The position numbers and the translations under genes are program-made. Shown here piece after piece: positions 33,947-42,513 of a stretch of DNA of 64,000 nucleotides (positions are counted from its first letter, which is position 1; every line of letters begins with the position of its first letter). Source of the DNA: Corynebacterium zhongnanshanii (GTDB lineage: Bacteria > Actinomycetota > Actinomycetes > Mycobacteriales > Mycobacteriaceae); assembly GCF_014490575.1 (NCBI RefSeq), contig NZ_CP061033.1:1240001-1304000 (forward strand). The letters are read 5' to 3'. The notes under the pieces were generated by a model. The model was not told the origin of the DNA, searched no databases, and worked only from the letters and a program-made list of their open reading frames with translations.

Positions 33947-36900
33947 ATGAATCATCGCCACCCACCACAGCAGCCCTACATGCCGCACACCCGCACAACT
34001 GAGTCCCGCGCGCATCGTGAGATGCCTGTGTTATCCCGTGTAGCTCGTGCGTGTCGTGTGTGGTGCGTGGTGTGTGTCAGTGTGGTGGTGTCTGTGGTGG
34101 TGGGGGTGCAGGTGTCGTGGGCTGGGGAGGTTGCGGCGGCTGAGGGGTTGGTTGTTGTGGGTCGGGTGGGTGATCGGCAGCAGGCTCGGGAGTTTGCGGT
34201 GTCGATGTTGGGTAGTGGTTTTGTGGCTTCGCGTGCGGCGGCGGAGGTGGTGTTGGGTGGTGGGGATGAGCAGTGGGATGCCTATGTTGGTGGTGGTTTG
34301 GTTGAGGCTCGTGTGCAGGATCTTCGTGAGATTGTGGTGACTGTTGCGGCGGTGGGTGGCCCGGCGGTGCAGGCTGCGGCCCAGGATGCTGTGGATGCCG
34401 GAGGTGAGCAGGCGTTGGTGGAGTTTATCACCAGCCGGTGGGATCAGGCGCAGGTGGTTGATGATCGGGCGGTGGCGTGGCAGGCCGCGGCTGCGCGGGA
34501 GGGTTCGAGTGTGAAGCAGGCTGCGGATGCTGCGTTGCAGCTCAATTCTGCTGAGGCGTTGGGTGAGTTTGCGGCCTCAGGGTTGGAGGTGGCTAGGCGT
34601 CATGATCGGCGTCGTGAGGTGTATGCGTTAACACGTTCGGCTCAACCGACGGTGGCTTCGGGTGCTGCTGAGGCGATTCGGGTGGGCTCGGATACGGCGA
34701 TTGAGACGTTTTTACGGTATGGGCAGTTTGTGGCTGCAGCACAAGATGCGGAGACGGTGAGTGTGTCCGAGTTGGTGGATGCGGCGGTGGGTGAGTCTGA
34801 GCGGGCGCGGCAGCAGGCAGATGCGGCTGCGCAGAATGCGGATCAGGCTCGTCGTGCTACTGAGGCTGCGAAAGCGGCGTTAGGTCGGGTGCGTGATGAG
34901 GCGGTGGCGGCGGATCGGGCGCAGGATCGTGGTCGTCGGGCGGCGGAGTCTGCGGGCCGGTTGGCTGAGCGTTCGGCGGTGGCGGCGGATCAGGCGGTGG
35001 TGGCTGCGGGTCAGGCGCGTGAGGCGTTGCGGTTTACTGCGGATGCGGTGGCGCGTGCGGCGCATGCGGCCTCTCGTGCGCGTGTGGCGGCTCAGGTGGC
35101 GTTGTCGCGGGCGTCGGCGGCGGGGGTGGATGCCTCGGTGGCTTCTCAGGCGCGTGTGGCTGCGGAGCAGGCTCGGGATGCCGCCTCGGCGGCGCGGCGT
35201 GCTGCGGAGGCGTTTGTGCATGCGGATGCGGCCGCGGGGTCTGCCAGGTCTGCGGGACGGGCGGCGGCGTCGGCGGCGGTGAATGCTGATGCGGCGGCTG
35301 CTGCGGCGGGTGAGGCTGCCGCTGCTGCTGGTGTTGGTGGTGTGGCGGCTCAGGCGCGTGAGGGTGCCGCGCGGGCGCGGGCGGCGGCGTCTCGGGCGCG
35401 GGCGGCGGCTGGTGAGGTTGATGGGTTGGTGGGTCGTATTGGTGGGTTGGTTGCTCAGGCGCGGGCGGCGGCGGGTGAGGCGGCTGTGCATGCTGAGCGT
35501 AGTGGTGTGGCGGCCGAGGATGCGGCGGTGTTTGCGGGTCAGGCTGGCCTGGCTGCGCAGCGGGCTGGGGATAATGCGCGGGATGCGCAGGAGGCTGCGG
35601 TTAAGGCTGTGGAGGCGGTGGAGCTTGCGGTGGAGATCAGTGCGGTGGCGCGTGAAGCGGCGGATCAGCGTTTGGCGCAGGAAGCTGAGTTTTTAAAAGA
35701 TCAAGCCCGGCAGGCCCGAGCAGCACAGGATGCCCAGGATGAGCTAGAGGAACATCAGCGGGCTGAGCAGGACAGGCTCGCGGCTGATATGGAGCAGTTG
35801 GCTGCGTTAGCGTCCGGCTCGGATGGTGCTGGGGTGGATGTGGCTCGGGTGAGGCAGTTGGCAGTCAGTGCGGTTGAGGTGGGCACTCCTGCGGTGGCGG
35901 GTAGTGCGGCTGTGGCGTTGGTCTCTGGGCGTGATGAGGATGTCCGGGCCTTTGTTGAGGATTTTGAGCAGGCGGTGGTGATTGATGCGCACGCTCAAGT
36001 GGAGTTTGTGGCTCTCAATGATCCTGATCCTGGAGTACGGGAGGCTGCTGATCGTGTCAGTTATGACAGTGGGGAGGCTTTACGAGAGTTTGTTGATCAT
36101 CAGTTGCCGCAGTTGCGCAAGCCAGGGTTGCTGGAACGGACATGGCAATTGCGTGGTGCGGGCGGGGATGCCGTTACTGCGGCGGCTGATGAGGCGTTGC
36201 GGGCTAATACGCCGGAGGCGTTGGAGGCCTTTGTTCGTGGTGGCGGTTTTGAGCGTGCTGTGTTTGAGGATCAGCTGCGGCAGGCGTATGAGCTTGCTCG
36301 GACGGGTGGCCCGGAGGTCAAAGCTGCGGCGGAGGCTGCAGTGTTAGGTGATCGGGAGGGTCTGAATGAGTTTATTGCTGTGGAGGCTGCGCGTCGTGCA
36401 GCGGCGGATGCGCAGCGTGTGAGTCATGATGAGCATATTCAGAGTGTGTTGGAGAGGGGTTTTACGGCGGCTCAGCAGGCCAGTCAGGATGCTGCCGAGG
36501 CTCAGCGTTGGTTTGTGATGGCCCAGGGCCAGGCTGATCAGGCTGGTCGGTATGCTGCTGAGGCGGCGCGGTGGGCTGGTCAGGCGCAACGTTCGGCGGT
36601 AGCGGCGGCGGATCATGCGCGAAAGGCGGGTGAGTCGTTGCAGGTTGCGGTGCATCAGCAGCAGCGCGCGCATGCGGCGGCGGATCAGGCTGGTCGTGAT
36701 GCGCGTGAGGCTGCGGGGAATGCGGATCAGGCTGCAAGTTTTGCTGCTCAAGGGTACGAGTCGGCTGCACTGGCGGCGGGGGCTGCTGGGCAGGCGCGTC
36801 GTTCGGCTGATGCGGCGGGCGTGGATGCTCATCGGGCTGGGCTGGCGGCGCAGCAGGCCTATGGGTTTGCGTGGGAGAAACAGTTGTCTGAGCAGGAGCA

Positions 36901-37765
36901 GTACCGGGCGGCGGCTGCTGAGGGTGAGGTGCAGGCCCGCCCGACGAGTCTGTTGGATGCGATTAAGCAGCAGGTAGGGGCTGAGGCATTGGATGTGTTG
37001 TTGGATGTGGTGGGGATTAAGGATGTGTTGGATTGTTTTAAGGGGGATGTTTCCGGGTGTTTGTGGGCGGCGGTGGGAGCGTTGCCGATAGGTAAAATTG
37101 CGAAATTGGGTAAGGCGTTGCCGGTGATGAAGAAGCTGGTGGGCAAGATTGGGGATATTAAGGCCACGCTTGCTACGTCGCGTTTCCGGGCGGTGTTGGA
37201 TGATGCGTTGGTGCCGGCTGGGTGTGTGCTGCAGCGCGGCGCGGGGTGGTCGAGATCGACGCCGCACGGGCAGCAAGAGTGGTTGGTGGGCAGGCCAGGG
37301 CGTGCGCCGCCGTGGTCGCCGGTTGTTAAGAAGTGTCCGATACCCCCGGGTGTTAAGAAAGTCCCCGGAACAAACAGATACCCGATCAATGCGCGGTATG
37401 CTGGTGGTAAGTGGCGCAACGGTGATGTCTCGAGGATGCCGAAAGGATTCCACGAACAATACGGTGATATTTACTTCAGCGAGAAGGGCTACCCAATCTT
37501 CGATAACAACATAGCAAAACCGGAAGAATATGGCATTCCATCCGGAAAGATACCGGATGTTACCATCAAGCCCCAGGGTTCCCGGTATAAAGATGTTAAG
37601 GCAGCTGATGACGCCATCGGAATCGATAAGGATTTCCGAAAGAAACACCGTCTTGTATGGCATCATCATGAAGAAACAGGTCGGATGCAGCTCATACCTC
37701 GGGAATTGCATCAGGTGGTTCGCCATACCGGTGGCTGGGCTATCTGGGGCAAGCAAGCTGTGTAA
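33947..37765 (+). CDS. Polymorphic toxin: ALF-repeat, Ala-rich coiled-coil protein with C-terminal WHH-type HNH nuclease
   Basis: The protein has 1272 residues. A basic stretch leads to a signal segment near residues 35-60. ALF-type helical repeats occupy about 75-260 and again 605-830. Between and after them are Ala-rich coiled coils (260-600 and 830-990). A pre-toxin region near 1001-1095 has LDCFKGDVSGCLWAAVGALP, typical of actinobacterial polymorphic toxins. The last 150 residues carry HRLVWHHHEETGRMQLIPRE, then HQVVRHTGGWAIWG, the signature of the WHH family of HNH/EndoVII nucleases. It is probably secreted or surface-displayed, then acts inside rival cells by cutting nucleic acid. Codon use and GC change sharply near 37340, where the toxin module begins, suggesting module exchange. 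The immunity gene follows after 33 bp. Confidence 0.85.
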   Translation: MNHRHPPQQPYMPHTRTTESRAHREMPVLSRVARACRVWCVVCVSVVVSVVVGVQVSWAGEVAAAEGLVVVGRVGDRQQAREFAVSMLGSGFVASRAAAEVVLGGGDEQWDAYVGGGLVEARVQDLREIVVTVAAVGGPAVQAAAQDAVDAGGEQALVEFITSRWDQAQVVDDRAVAWQAAAAREGSSVKQAADAALQLNSAEALGEFAASGLEVARRHDRRREVYALTRSAQPTVASGAAEAIRVGSDTAIETFLRYGQFVAAAQDAETVSVSELVDAAVGESERARQQADAAAQNADQARRATEAAKAALGRVRDEAVAADRAQDRGRRAAESAGRLAERSAVAADQAVVAAGQAREALRFTADAVARAAHAASRARVAAQVALSRASAAGVDASVASQARVAAEQARDAASAARRAAEAFVHADAAAGSARSAGRAAASAAVNADAAAAAAGEAAAAAGVGGVAAQAREGAARARAAASRARAAAGEVDGLVGRIGGLVAQARAAAGEAAVHAERSGVAAEDAAVFAGQAGLAAQRAGDNARDAQEAAVKAVEAVELAVEISAVAREAADQRLAQEAEFLKDQARQARAAQDAQDELEEHQRAEQDRLAADMEQLAALASGSDGAGVDVARVRQLAVSAVEVGTPAVAGSAAVALVSGRDEDVRAFVEDFEQAVVIDAHAQVEFVALNDPDPGVREAADRVSYDSGEALREFVDHQLPQLRKPGLLERTWQLRGAGGDAVTAAADEALRANTPEALEAFVRGGGFERAVFEDQLRQAYELARTGGPEVKAAAEAAVLGDREGLNEFIAVEAARRAAADAQRVSHDEHIQSVLERGFTAAQQASQDAAEAQRWFVMAQGQADQAGRYAAEAARWAGQAQRSAVAAADHARKAGESLQVAVHQQQRAHAAADQAGRDAREAAGNADQAASFAAQGYESAALAAGAAGQARRSADAAGVDAHRAGLAAQQAYGFAWEKQLSEQEQYRAAAAEGEVQARPTSLLDAIKQQVGAEALDVLLDVVGIKDVLDCFKGDVSGCLWAAVGALPIGKIAKLGKALPVMKKLVGKIGDIKATLATSRFRAVLDDALVPAGCVLQRGAGWSRSTPHGQQEWLVGRPGRAPPWSPVVKKCPIPPGVKKVPGTNRYPINARYAGGKWRNGDVSRMPKGFHEQYGDIYFSEKGYPIFDNNIAKPEEYGIPSGKIPDVTIKPQGSRYKDVKAADDAIGIDKDFRKKHRLVWHHHEETGRMQLIPRELHQVVRHTGGWAIWGKQAV

Positions 37766-37798
37766 CCCGACCTCATCAACGAAATCTAAGGAGTTTTC

Positions 37799-38758
37799 AT
37801 GAATTTTTCAGATATTGAATTAATGTACCCAGGTAAGCCCTGTGGAATTTTTCGCATTCGGGCGATAGAGAAGAAGATTGGGCGTAAGCTTCCCAAGGAC
37901 TACCGCAAGTTCATTATGCAAACCGGAGGAGGTGAGCTTAGCGGGAAGAACGCAGTTCTCCCAGGTATCCAGCTTGCTCATGGCGAAGAGTTAGAGTCTG
38001 AGGTGGAGTTGATTCTCGGCAATGGTCATCCAGATGATTATGATCAGGATTTGACTGAAGCTGGCATTTTCCTGGCTGAAGAGTGGGAGATACCTTCTGA
38101 GGTGTTACTGATCGGAAATTTTGATTCTGGCATGCACGAGTGCATTGTGATTAATTATGATCTCGAAGAGTTTCCCGTGCACTCCATTTTATATTTAAAC
38201 AATGACTTCCCTGGAGAATTTACGCTTATCGCGGAGTCGTTTACTGAGTTTTTGGAGATGCTGGAGCCATCCGCTGAGTACAATGGTAAGGCTTCAAAGT
38301 ATAGAGGTCAAGAAGGGTTATATTTGGCACGGCATGGCTCTTTAGGGGAAATGTTGCGCAAGGCAATTGCGGCAAGCCCTTATGAGGATATGGAGATGAT
38401 CCTTCGGCGCGCTGCGGAGGGAATTGCTAGTAAGGATTGTTTACAAATGTATTGTCAGGAGGAATCATGTCGTTTTCAGGATCTTCTTTTCTTTCTTTCG
38501 CAGCCGTTCGGCGGTCACTATAGCTTGGAGTCTTGGCTTGCCCCTCGTGGCGGAAGTGAAAATGGCGCAATAAATGAAGCTGATCTTTTGCATGGGATTT
38601 TTTTGAGCGAGCACGGTTGGTCCGGATTAGTCTCCTTTCGGAAGGCTAATGATGTATGGTGGGAACGCCGGACTAGCTCGGGCGTTCTTGTTGAGACTCC
38701 GGATGGATACAGGTTTAAAGATGACTACATCGAGTGGCTAGTGGAGACCTTCCGCTAA
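37799..38758 (+). CDS. SUKH/SMI1-KNR4-type immunity protein
   Basis: This 319-residue cytoplasmic protein has a SUKH-1-like N-terminal half: IRAIEKKIGRKLPKDYRKFI, then QTGGGELSG, and VLLIGNFDSGMHECIVINY. The second half (170-319) is of unknown family. SUKH proteins neutralise HNH-type and other nuclease toxins, and the gene directly follows the WHH nuclease toxin, so it is the likely antidote. A strong Shine-Dalgarno (AAGGAG) precedes the ATG. The gene is noticeably AT-richer than the housekeeping genes, like the toxin module. Confidence 0.82.
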   Translation: MNFSDIELMYPGKPCGIFRIRAIEKKIGRKLPKDYRKFIMQTGGGELSGKNAVLPGIQLAHGEELESEVELILGNGHPDDYDQDLTEAGIFLAEEWEIPSEVLLIGNFDSGMHECIVINYDLEEFPVHSILYLNNDFPGEFTLIAESFTEFLEMLEPSAEYNGKASKYRGQEGLYLARHGSLGEMLRKAIAASPYEDMEMILRRAAEGIASKDCLQMYCQEESCRFQDLLFFLSQPFGGHYSLESWLAPRGGSENGAINEADLLHGIFLSEHGWSGLVSFRKANDVWWERRTSSGVLVETPDGYRFKDDYIEWLVETFR

Positions 38759-39370
38759 CGGCGGGAGATAACACCGCATCGCGGCGGAAACCTTGTCGAT
38801 GCAGGCCGTGTGCCAGGCGGTAGCCTCACAGCTAGGGGTTTCATGGCAGACAGCTCGCCAATAGACGCAGGCCGCTCATCGTGAAGGCTGCCCCGGCTTT
38901 TCGCCTCAGTTCTCGACCCACAACGTCGGAAATGATCTAGTTCATCGATTTGAACCGGGATCGTTGCTCGGTCAAGTTCAAGTGCTTGACGTTGAAGAAG
39001 CCCTGTCAGCACACGAGCGGAGAAGCGTAAGGATCTGCACTCTGATTTTCTCATCGGATTGCCGGGTGGGCGCTGTCTGATCCGATGCGTACCGAGGCGT
39101 TGCCGCTGCAGACTCTGAACCATTCCATTGTTTGCGGTAGAAACAACTACACTGCTTCACCACTGAAGATCACAGATCACAGTACGGGAGCATCATCTCA
39201 TCCATAGCAGGAAGTGGAGCGAGTTGACGGACGTATCGATCGTGACATGCGAATGGGTGAATTGGTGGAACGAGGCTCGGCGATAACCTCAGCACTCTTC
39301 GATTCTCCACGGGCATCCTCGCGCATCAGCTTGTGCACACCGACGGGAACGTGATTTTTCTCTCACAACT
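38759..39370 (+). pseudogene. Decayed IS3-family insertion sequence (OrfA and OrfB fragments)
   Basis: This stretch has no intact gene but keeps two transposase-like fragments on the plus strand. At 38772-38900 the frame reads SMQAVCQAVASQLGVSWQTA, then a TAG (38862-38864) where IS3 OrfA proteins usually have Trp, then TQAAHREG; this looks like the helix-turn-helix of OrfA. At 39203-39286, WSELTDVSIVTCEWVNWWNE followed by AR matches the end of IS3 OrfB integrase domains. The DDE core between them is missing or scrambled. Copy 2 of the 19-bp repeat lies about 60 bp after the OrfB fragment, where an IS right end could be. Confidence 0.55.
39346..39364 (+). repeat. 19-bp direct repeat, right copy
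   Basis: GGAACGTGATTTTTCTCTC is identical to 31329-31347. It lies at the right side of the IS3 remnant, so it may be part of an IS end. Confidence 0.7.
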
Positions 39371-39410
39371 CCCCAAAAGAGCAGGACAGCGTTCGGGCCG
39401 CACAGTTGAG

Positions 39411-39429
39411 TTATCCTAGGCAACCCTAA
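39411..39429 (+). promoter_or_regulatory. DtxR/IdeR iron box of the siderophore transporter operon
   Basis: TTATCCTAGGCAACCCTAA matches 14 of 19 positions of the DtxR consensus TTAGGTTAGSCTAACCTAA. A TATCCT hexamer (39437-39442) can serve as -10, so the box covers the -35 position. Iron-loaded DtxR would repress the operon, which begins at 39554. Confidence 0.65.
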
Positions 39430-39553
39430 ATATGGCTATCCTTTCAGAGATTCATGCACCACTCGGGGCATGTCATCCACCTCAGCGCATGTGATCGCAG
39501 ACTCTCGCTACAACGCTGAGAACAATCCTTAAACCACTGCCCGAAAGGACACC

Positions 39554-40612
39554 ATGGCCCTCTCCCCTCGCGCCGCACTGCTCTCCTGCGGCCTCACTGC
39601 TACCTTGCTCCTCACAGCCTGTGGCGAATCTGAACCCGTCAGCTCCCACGAATCCTCCCGCTCCGTGACTGCCGCGAAGGCAGAGGGCACAACTCAATTC
39701 CCGCTCACCGTAGACAACTGCGGACAACGGTTCACATTCACGAAGGTTCCCGAGCGCGTGGTCTCCCTGGACCAAGGCATGACCGAAATCATGCTCTCCT
39801 TAGGGCTCCAGGAGCACATGGTCGGCACCGCATCGTGGACAGATCCTGTCCTGCCCGAACTGGAAGAAGCTAACAACACCGTTGAGCGCCTGTCCGACAA
39901 CGCCCCCACCTACGAAGCCGTCATGGACAAGGACCCTGATCTGGTGGTCAGCTCCTTCGGCCGCCACTACAAGAAGGAAGGCGGAGTGGCCACCCGGGAC
40001 CGCTTCGGAGAAACCGACACCCCAGCGCTGCTGTCCTACGCGGACTGCGAAGGCCCCCTCATGATTAACGGCGGCGGCACCCGCACCACCCCCTTGACCG
40101 CAGACAAGATCTACAAGGATATCGAAGTCATTGCGGAAATCTTCGATGTCAGCAAACGCGGCCAGGAGCTCATCGACAACCTGAAGCATCGCGTGGCTCT
40201 GGCCCAAGAAAAGATCAACTCCCACGGTGAAACCGTGGGCTTCTGGTTCGCGGACACCAAAACCCCCTACTTTTCCGGTGGCTACGGGTTCGGCAACATC
40301 CTGTCTCAGGAGTCCGGCCTGACCAACATCTTCGCAAGCGAAAAGGATGACTGGATCGCCGCAACGTGGGAAGACGTTGTGGACAAAAACCCGGACATCC
40401 TGGTCCTTGGGGACCTGGAGCGCAACCGCTTTCCCGGCGACAAGCTAGCCGATAAGAAGGAGTTCCTGGCCACCGACCCCGTCACCAAAACCATGGATGC
40501 GGTCAAGAATGAACACTTCATCACACTCCACGGAGCCGAGCTGAACCCCTCCATCCGCTTTGCCGACGCCCTGGAAAAGATCGCCGCCTACCTGGAAGCC
40601 CATGACAAGTAA
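39554..40612 (+). CDS. Iron-siderophore ABC transporter substrate-binding lipoprotein
   Basis: The 352-residue protein has a lipobox LLTAC (Cys near residue 23). The FecB/TroA-like fold follows: RVVSLDQGMTEIMLSLGL, ANNTVERLSDNAPTYEAVMD, and NPDILVLGDLER. It is anchored outside the membrane and delivers ferric-siderophore or haem to the permease. The next gene starts inside its end (11-bp overlap), forming a substrate-binding/permease/ATPase operon under a DtxR-like box. The ligand cannot be told from sequence. Confidence 0.92.
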   Translation: MALSPRAALLSCGLTATLLLTACGESEPVSSHESSRSVTAAKAEGTTQFPLTVDNCGQRFTFTKVPERVVSLDQGMTEIMLSLGLQEHMVGTASWTDPVLPELEEANNTVERLSDNAPTYEAVMDKDPDLVVSSFGRHYKKEGGVATRDRFGETDTPALLSYADCEGPLMINGGGTRTTPLTADKIYKDIEVIAEIFDVSKRGQELIDNLKHRVALAQEKINSHGETVGFWFADTKTPYFSGGYGFGNILSQESGLTNIFASEKDDWIAATWEDVVDKNPDILVLGDLERNRFPGDKLADKKEFLATDPVTKTMDAVKNEHFITLHGAELNPSIRFADALEKIAAYLEAHDK

Positions 40613-41702
40613 CGCGCCCACTGCTGACCCGCGTGTGGCTTCCGGTGATACACCTGCACCGTTCTCCCGCGCCGAGCAACCTCGCGCCCGAGTGCTCAAA
40701 GCATTGCTCATCACGGCCGTGGCTTTCGTGGCGCTGTTGGCGTCGATCGGCATGGTCATCACCCTGGGCACGGCAGATATTTCCCTGGTCAACGTGCGTG
40801 ACATCCTCACCAACCATCTCTTCTCCACGGACATTCCCGTCCGAAGGTCTGAAGATGCCATCGTGTGGGAGGACCGCCTGCCCCGCTCGCTCGTGGCCGC
40901 GTGCTGCGGCGCAGGCCTGGCCCTGTGCGGTGTGATCATGCAATCTCTGCTGAAAAACCCACTCGCTGACCCCTATGTGCTGGGGATCTCCTCCGGCGCC
41001 TCCACCGGCGCGGTGGTCGTGGGTGTGCTGGGCATCGGCGGGCTGTCGGTAGGCCTATCCCTTGGCGCCTTCGTGGGAGCGATGATCAGCTTCGCCACCG
41101 TACTGTGGATCGCCCGCATGGCTGGCGGCACCGGATCCATCATCCTGCTCGCCGGTGTTGCTGCCACCCAGCTCTTCTCCGCCGTGACCTCCCTCATCAT
41201 CTTTGCCTTCGCCGATTCCGATGAGACCCGCGGCGTGATGTTTTGGCTCCTCGGCTCGCTGGAGGGTGTGAGGTGGAAGGATGTGTGGCTGTGCCTCACC
41301 GTGGTCACCGTGGCCGTAGCGCTATGCTGCATCTTCGCCCATGTGCTGGACGCCTTCACCTTCGGCGACGACGTAGCAGGGTCACTGGGCATCAACGTGC
41401 CACTGGCGCGCCTGGCCCTGCTGTCGCTGACCGCACTGCTGACTGCCACGCTAGTCTCCGTTGCCGGTGCCATCGGGTTTATCGGGCTGGTCCTCCCCCA
41501 CGCCGGCCGTCTGCTGGTGGGCCCCACACACTCCAGCCTCATCCCCGTGACTGTCATCGCTGGTGCCCTGTTCATGGTGTGGGTGGACGCCCTCAGCCGC
41601 GTCATCTTCAGCCCCACCCCACTGCCCGCGGGAGTGGGAACAGCCCTGGTGGGCGTGCCTGTTTTTGTTGCACTATTGGTGAAAAGGAAGGGCATCCGAT
41701 GA
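40602..41702 (+). CDS. Iron-siderophore ABC transporter permease (FecCD family)
   Basis: The 366-residue protein has about nine or ten hydrophobic segments. Family features include RLPRSLVAACCGAGLALCGVI, NPLADPYVLGISSGASTGAV, FWLLGSLEGVRWKDV and GAIGFIGLVLPHAGRLLVGP. It forms the membrane channel of the importer, as a homodimer in this family. ATG 40602 was chosen because the preceding 14 codons are out of character and the overlap with the upstream stop is typical. Its stop overlaps the ATPase start (ATGA). Confidence 0.94.
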   Translation: MTSNAPTADPRVASGDTPAPFSRAEQPRARVLKALLITAVAFVALLASIGMVITLGTADISLVNVRDILTNHLFSTDIPVRRSEDAIVWEDRLPRSLVAACCGAGLALCGVIMQSLLKNPLADPYVLGISSGASTGAVVVGVLGIGGLSVGLSLGAFVGAMISFATVLWIARMAGGTGSIILLAGVAATQLFSAVTSLIIFAFADSDETRGVMFWLLGSLEGVRWKDVWLCLTVVTVAVALCCIFAHVLDAFTFGDDVAGSLGINVPLARLALLSLTALLTATLVSVAGAIGFIGLVLPHAGRLLVGPTHSSLIPVTVIAGALFMVWVDALSRVIFSPTPLPAGVGTALVGVPVFVALLVKRKGIR

Positions 41703-42460
41703 GCTTCAGCACGAACAACGTGTCCTGGAATCGCGGCGGGAACCTGGTGGTCGACGGCGTGACTGTGGAGGTCCGAGACGGCGAAACCTTGGGCCTGCTG
41801 GGTCCCAACGGCTCGGGCAAGTCCTCGCTGATCCGCCTGCTCGCCGGCTTCGACCGCCCCACCACGGGCGTGGTTACCCTGGATGAACGCGCCGTGTCAC
41901 GTATCCCGCACAAGCAACTCGCCCAATCCGTCGCCGTGGTTACCCAGCATGCGGATAGTGCCGTGGATGTCACCGTGGGCGACGTGGTGCGGCTGGGCCG
42001 GATCCCTCACCGTAGCCGATGGGGAGGACAGACCGACGCCGACCATCTCGCCATCCACCACGCCTTCACCTGCACGGGCCTTTCGGGCATGGAGAATCGG
42101 CTGTGGAATGAATTATCGGGAGGCGAACGACAGCGGGCGCACATCGCCCGTGCGCTGGCTCAACAGCCCAAGGAGCTGATTCTGGATGAGCCCACCAACC
42201 ATCTCGACATTAAGCACCAGCTGGAGCTGCTGAAGCTGGTCTCCTCCTTGGAGGCGACGGCGATCGTGGCGCTCCACGACCTGAACCTCGCGGCGATGTT
42301 CTGCGATCGTGTGCTGGTCCTTGCGCAGGGGAGTGTGGTCACCCTGGGCACGCCGGCCGAGGCACTCACCAGCGAGCTTATCCGCGAGGTCTACGGCGTG
42401 GATGCGGTAATCTCCACGCATCCGGTTCACGGTTGCCCGCTCATCACCTTCAGTGCCTAG
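41699..42460 (+). CDS. Iron-siderophore ABC transporter ATP-binding protein (FepC type)
   Basis: The 253-residue ATPase has Walker A GPNGSGKSS near residue 38, LSGGERQRAHIARALAQQ, Walker B LILDEPTNHLD and switch His in VALHDLNLA, all as in FepC/FhuC. It drives ferric-siderophore import with the two preceding gene products. The start ATG overlaps the permease stop by 4 bp. Confidence 0.95.
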   Translation: MSFSTNNVSWNRGGNLVVDGVTVEVRDGETLGLLGPNGSGKSSLIRLLAGFDRPTTGVVTLDERAVSRIPHKQLAQSVAVVTQHADSAVDVTVGDVVRLGRIPHRSRWGGQTDADHLAIHHAFTCTGLSGMENRLWNELSGGERQRAHIARALAQQPKELILDEPTNHLDIKHQLELLKLVSSLEATAIVALHDLNLAAMFCDRVLVLAQGSVVTLGTPAEALTSELIREVYGVDAVISTHPVHGCPLITFSA

Positions 42461-42513
42461 GTGGTGCGCGTAGGCGATGTGCGCAGGTAGTGAGCGCCAG
42501 TAGTAAGCACCCG

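Noticed and set aside
34800-36900. Repetitive DNA resembling a CRISPR or minisatellite array
   Set aside because: The repeats are irregular codon-level repeats of Ala-rich coiled coil in one reading frame; no fixed repeat and spacer length.
34893-36977. Arg-rich open frames on both strands inside the toxin gene
   Set aside because: The toxin's Ala-rich, GCG-repeating codons create open frames in all phases; their Arg/Leu-only content is not protein-like.
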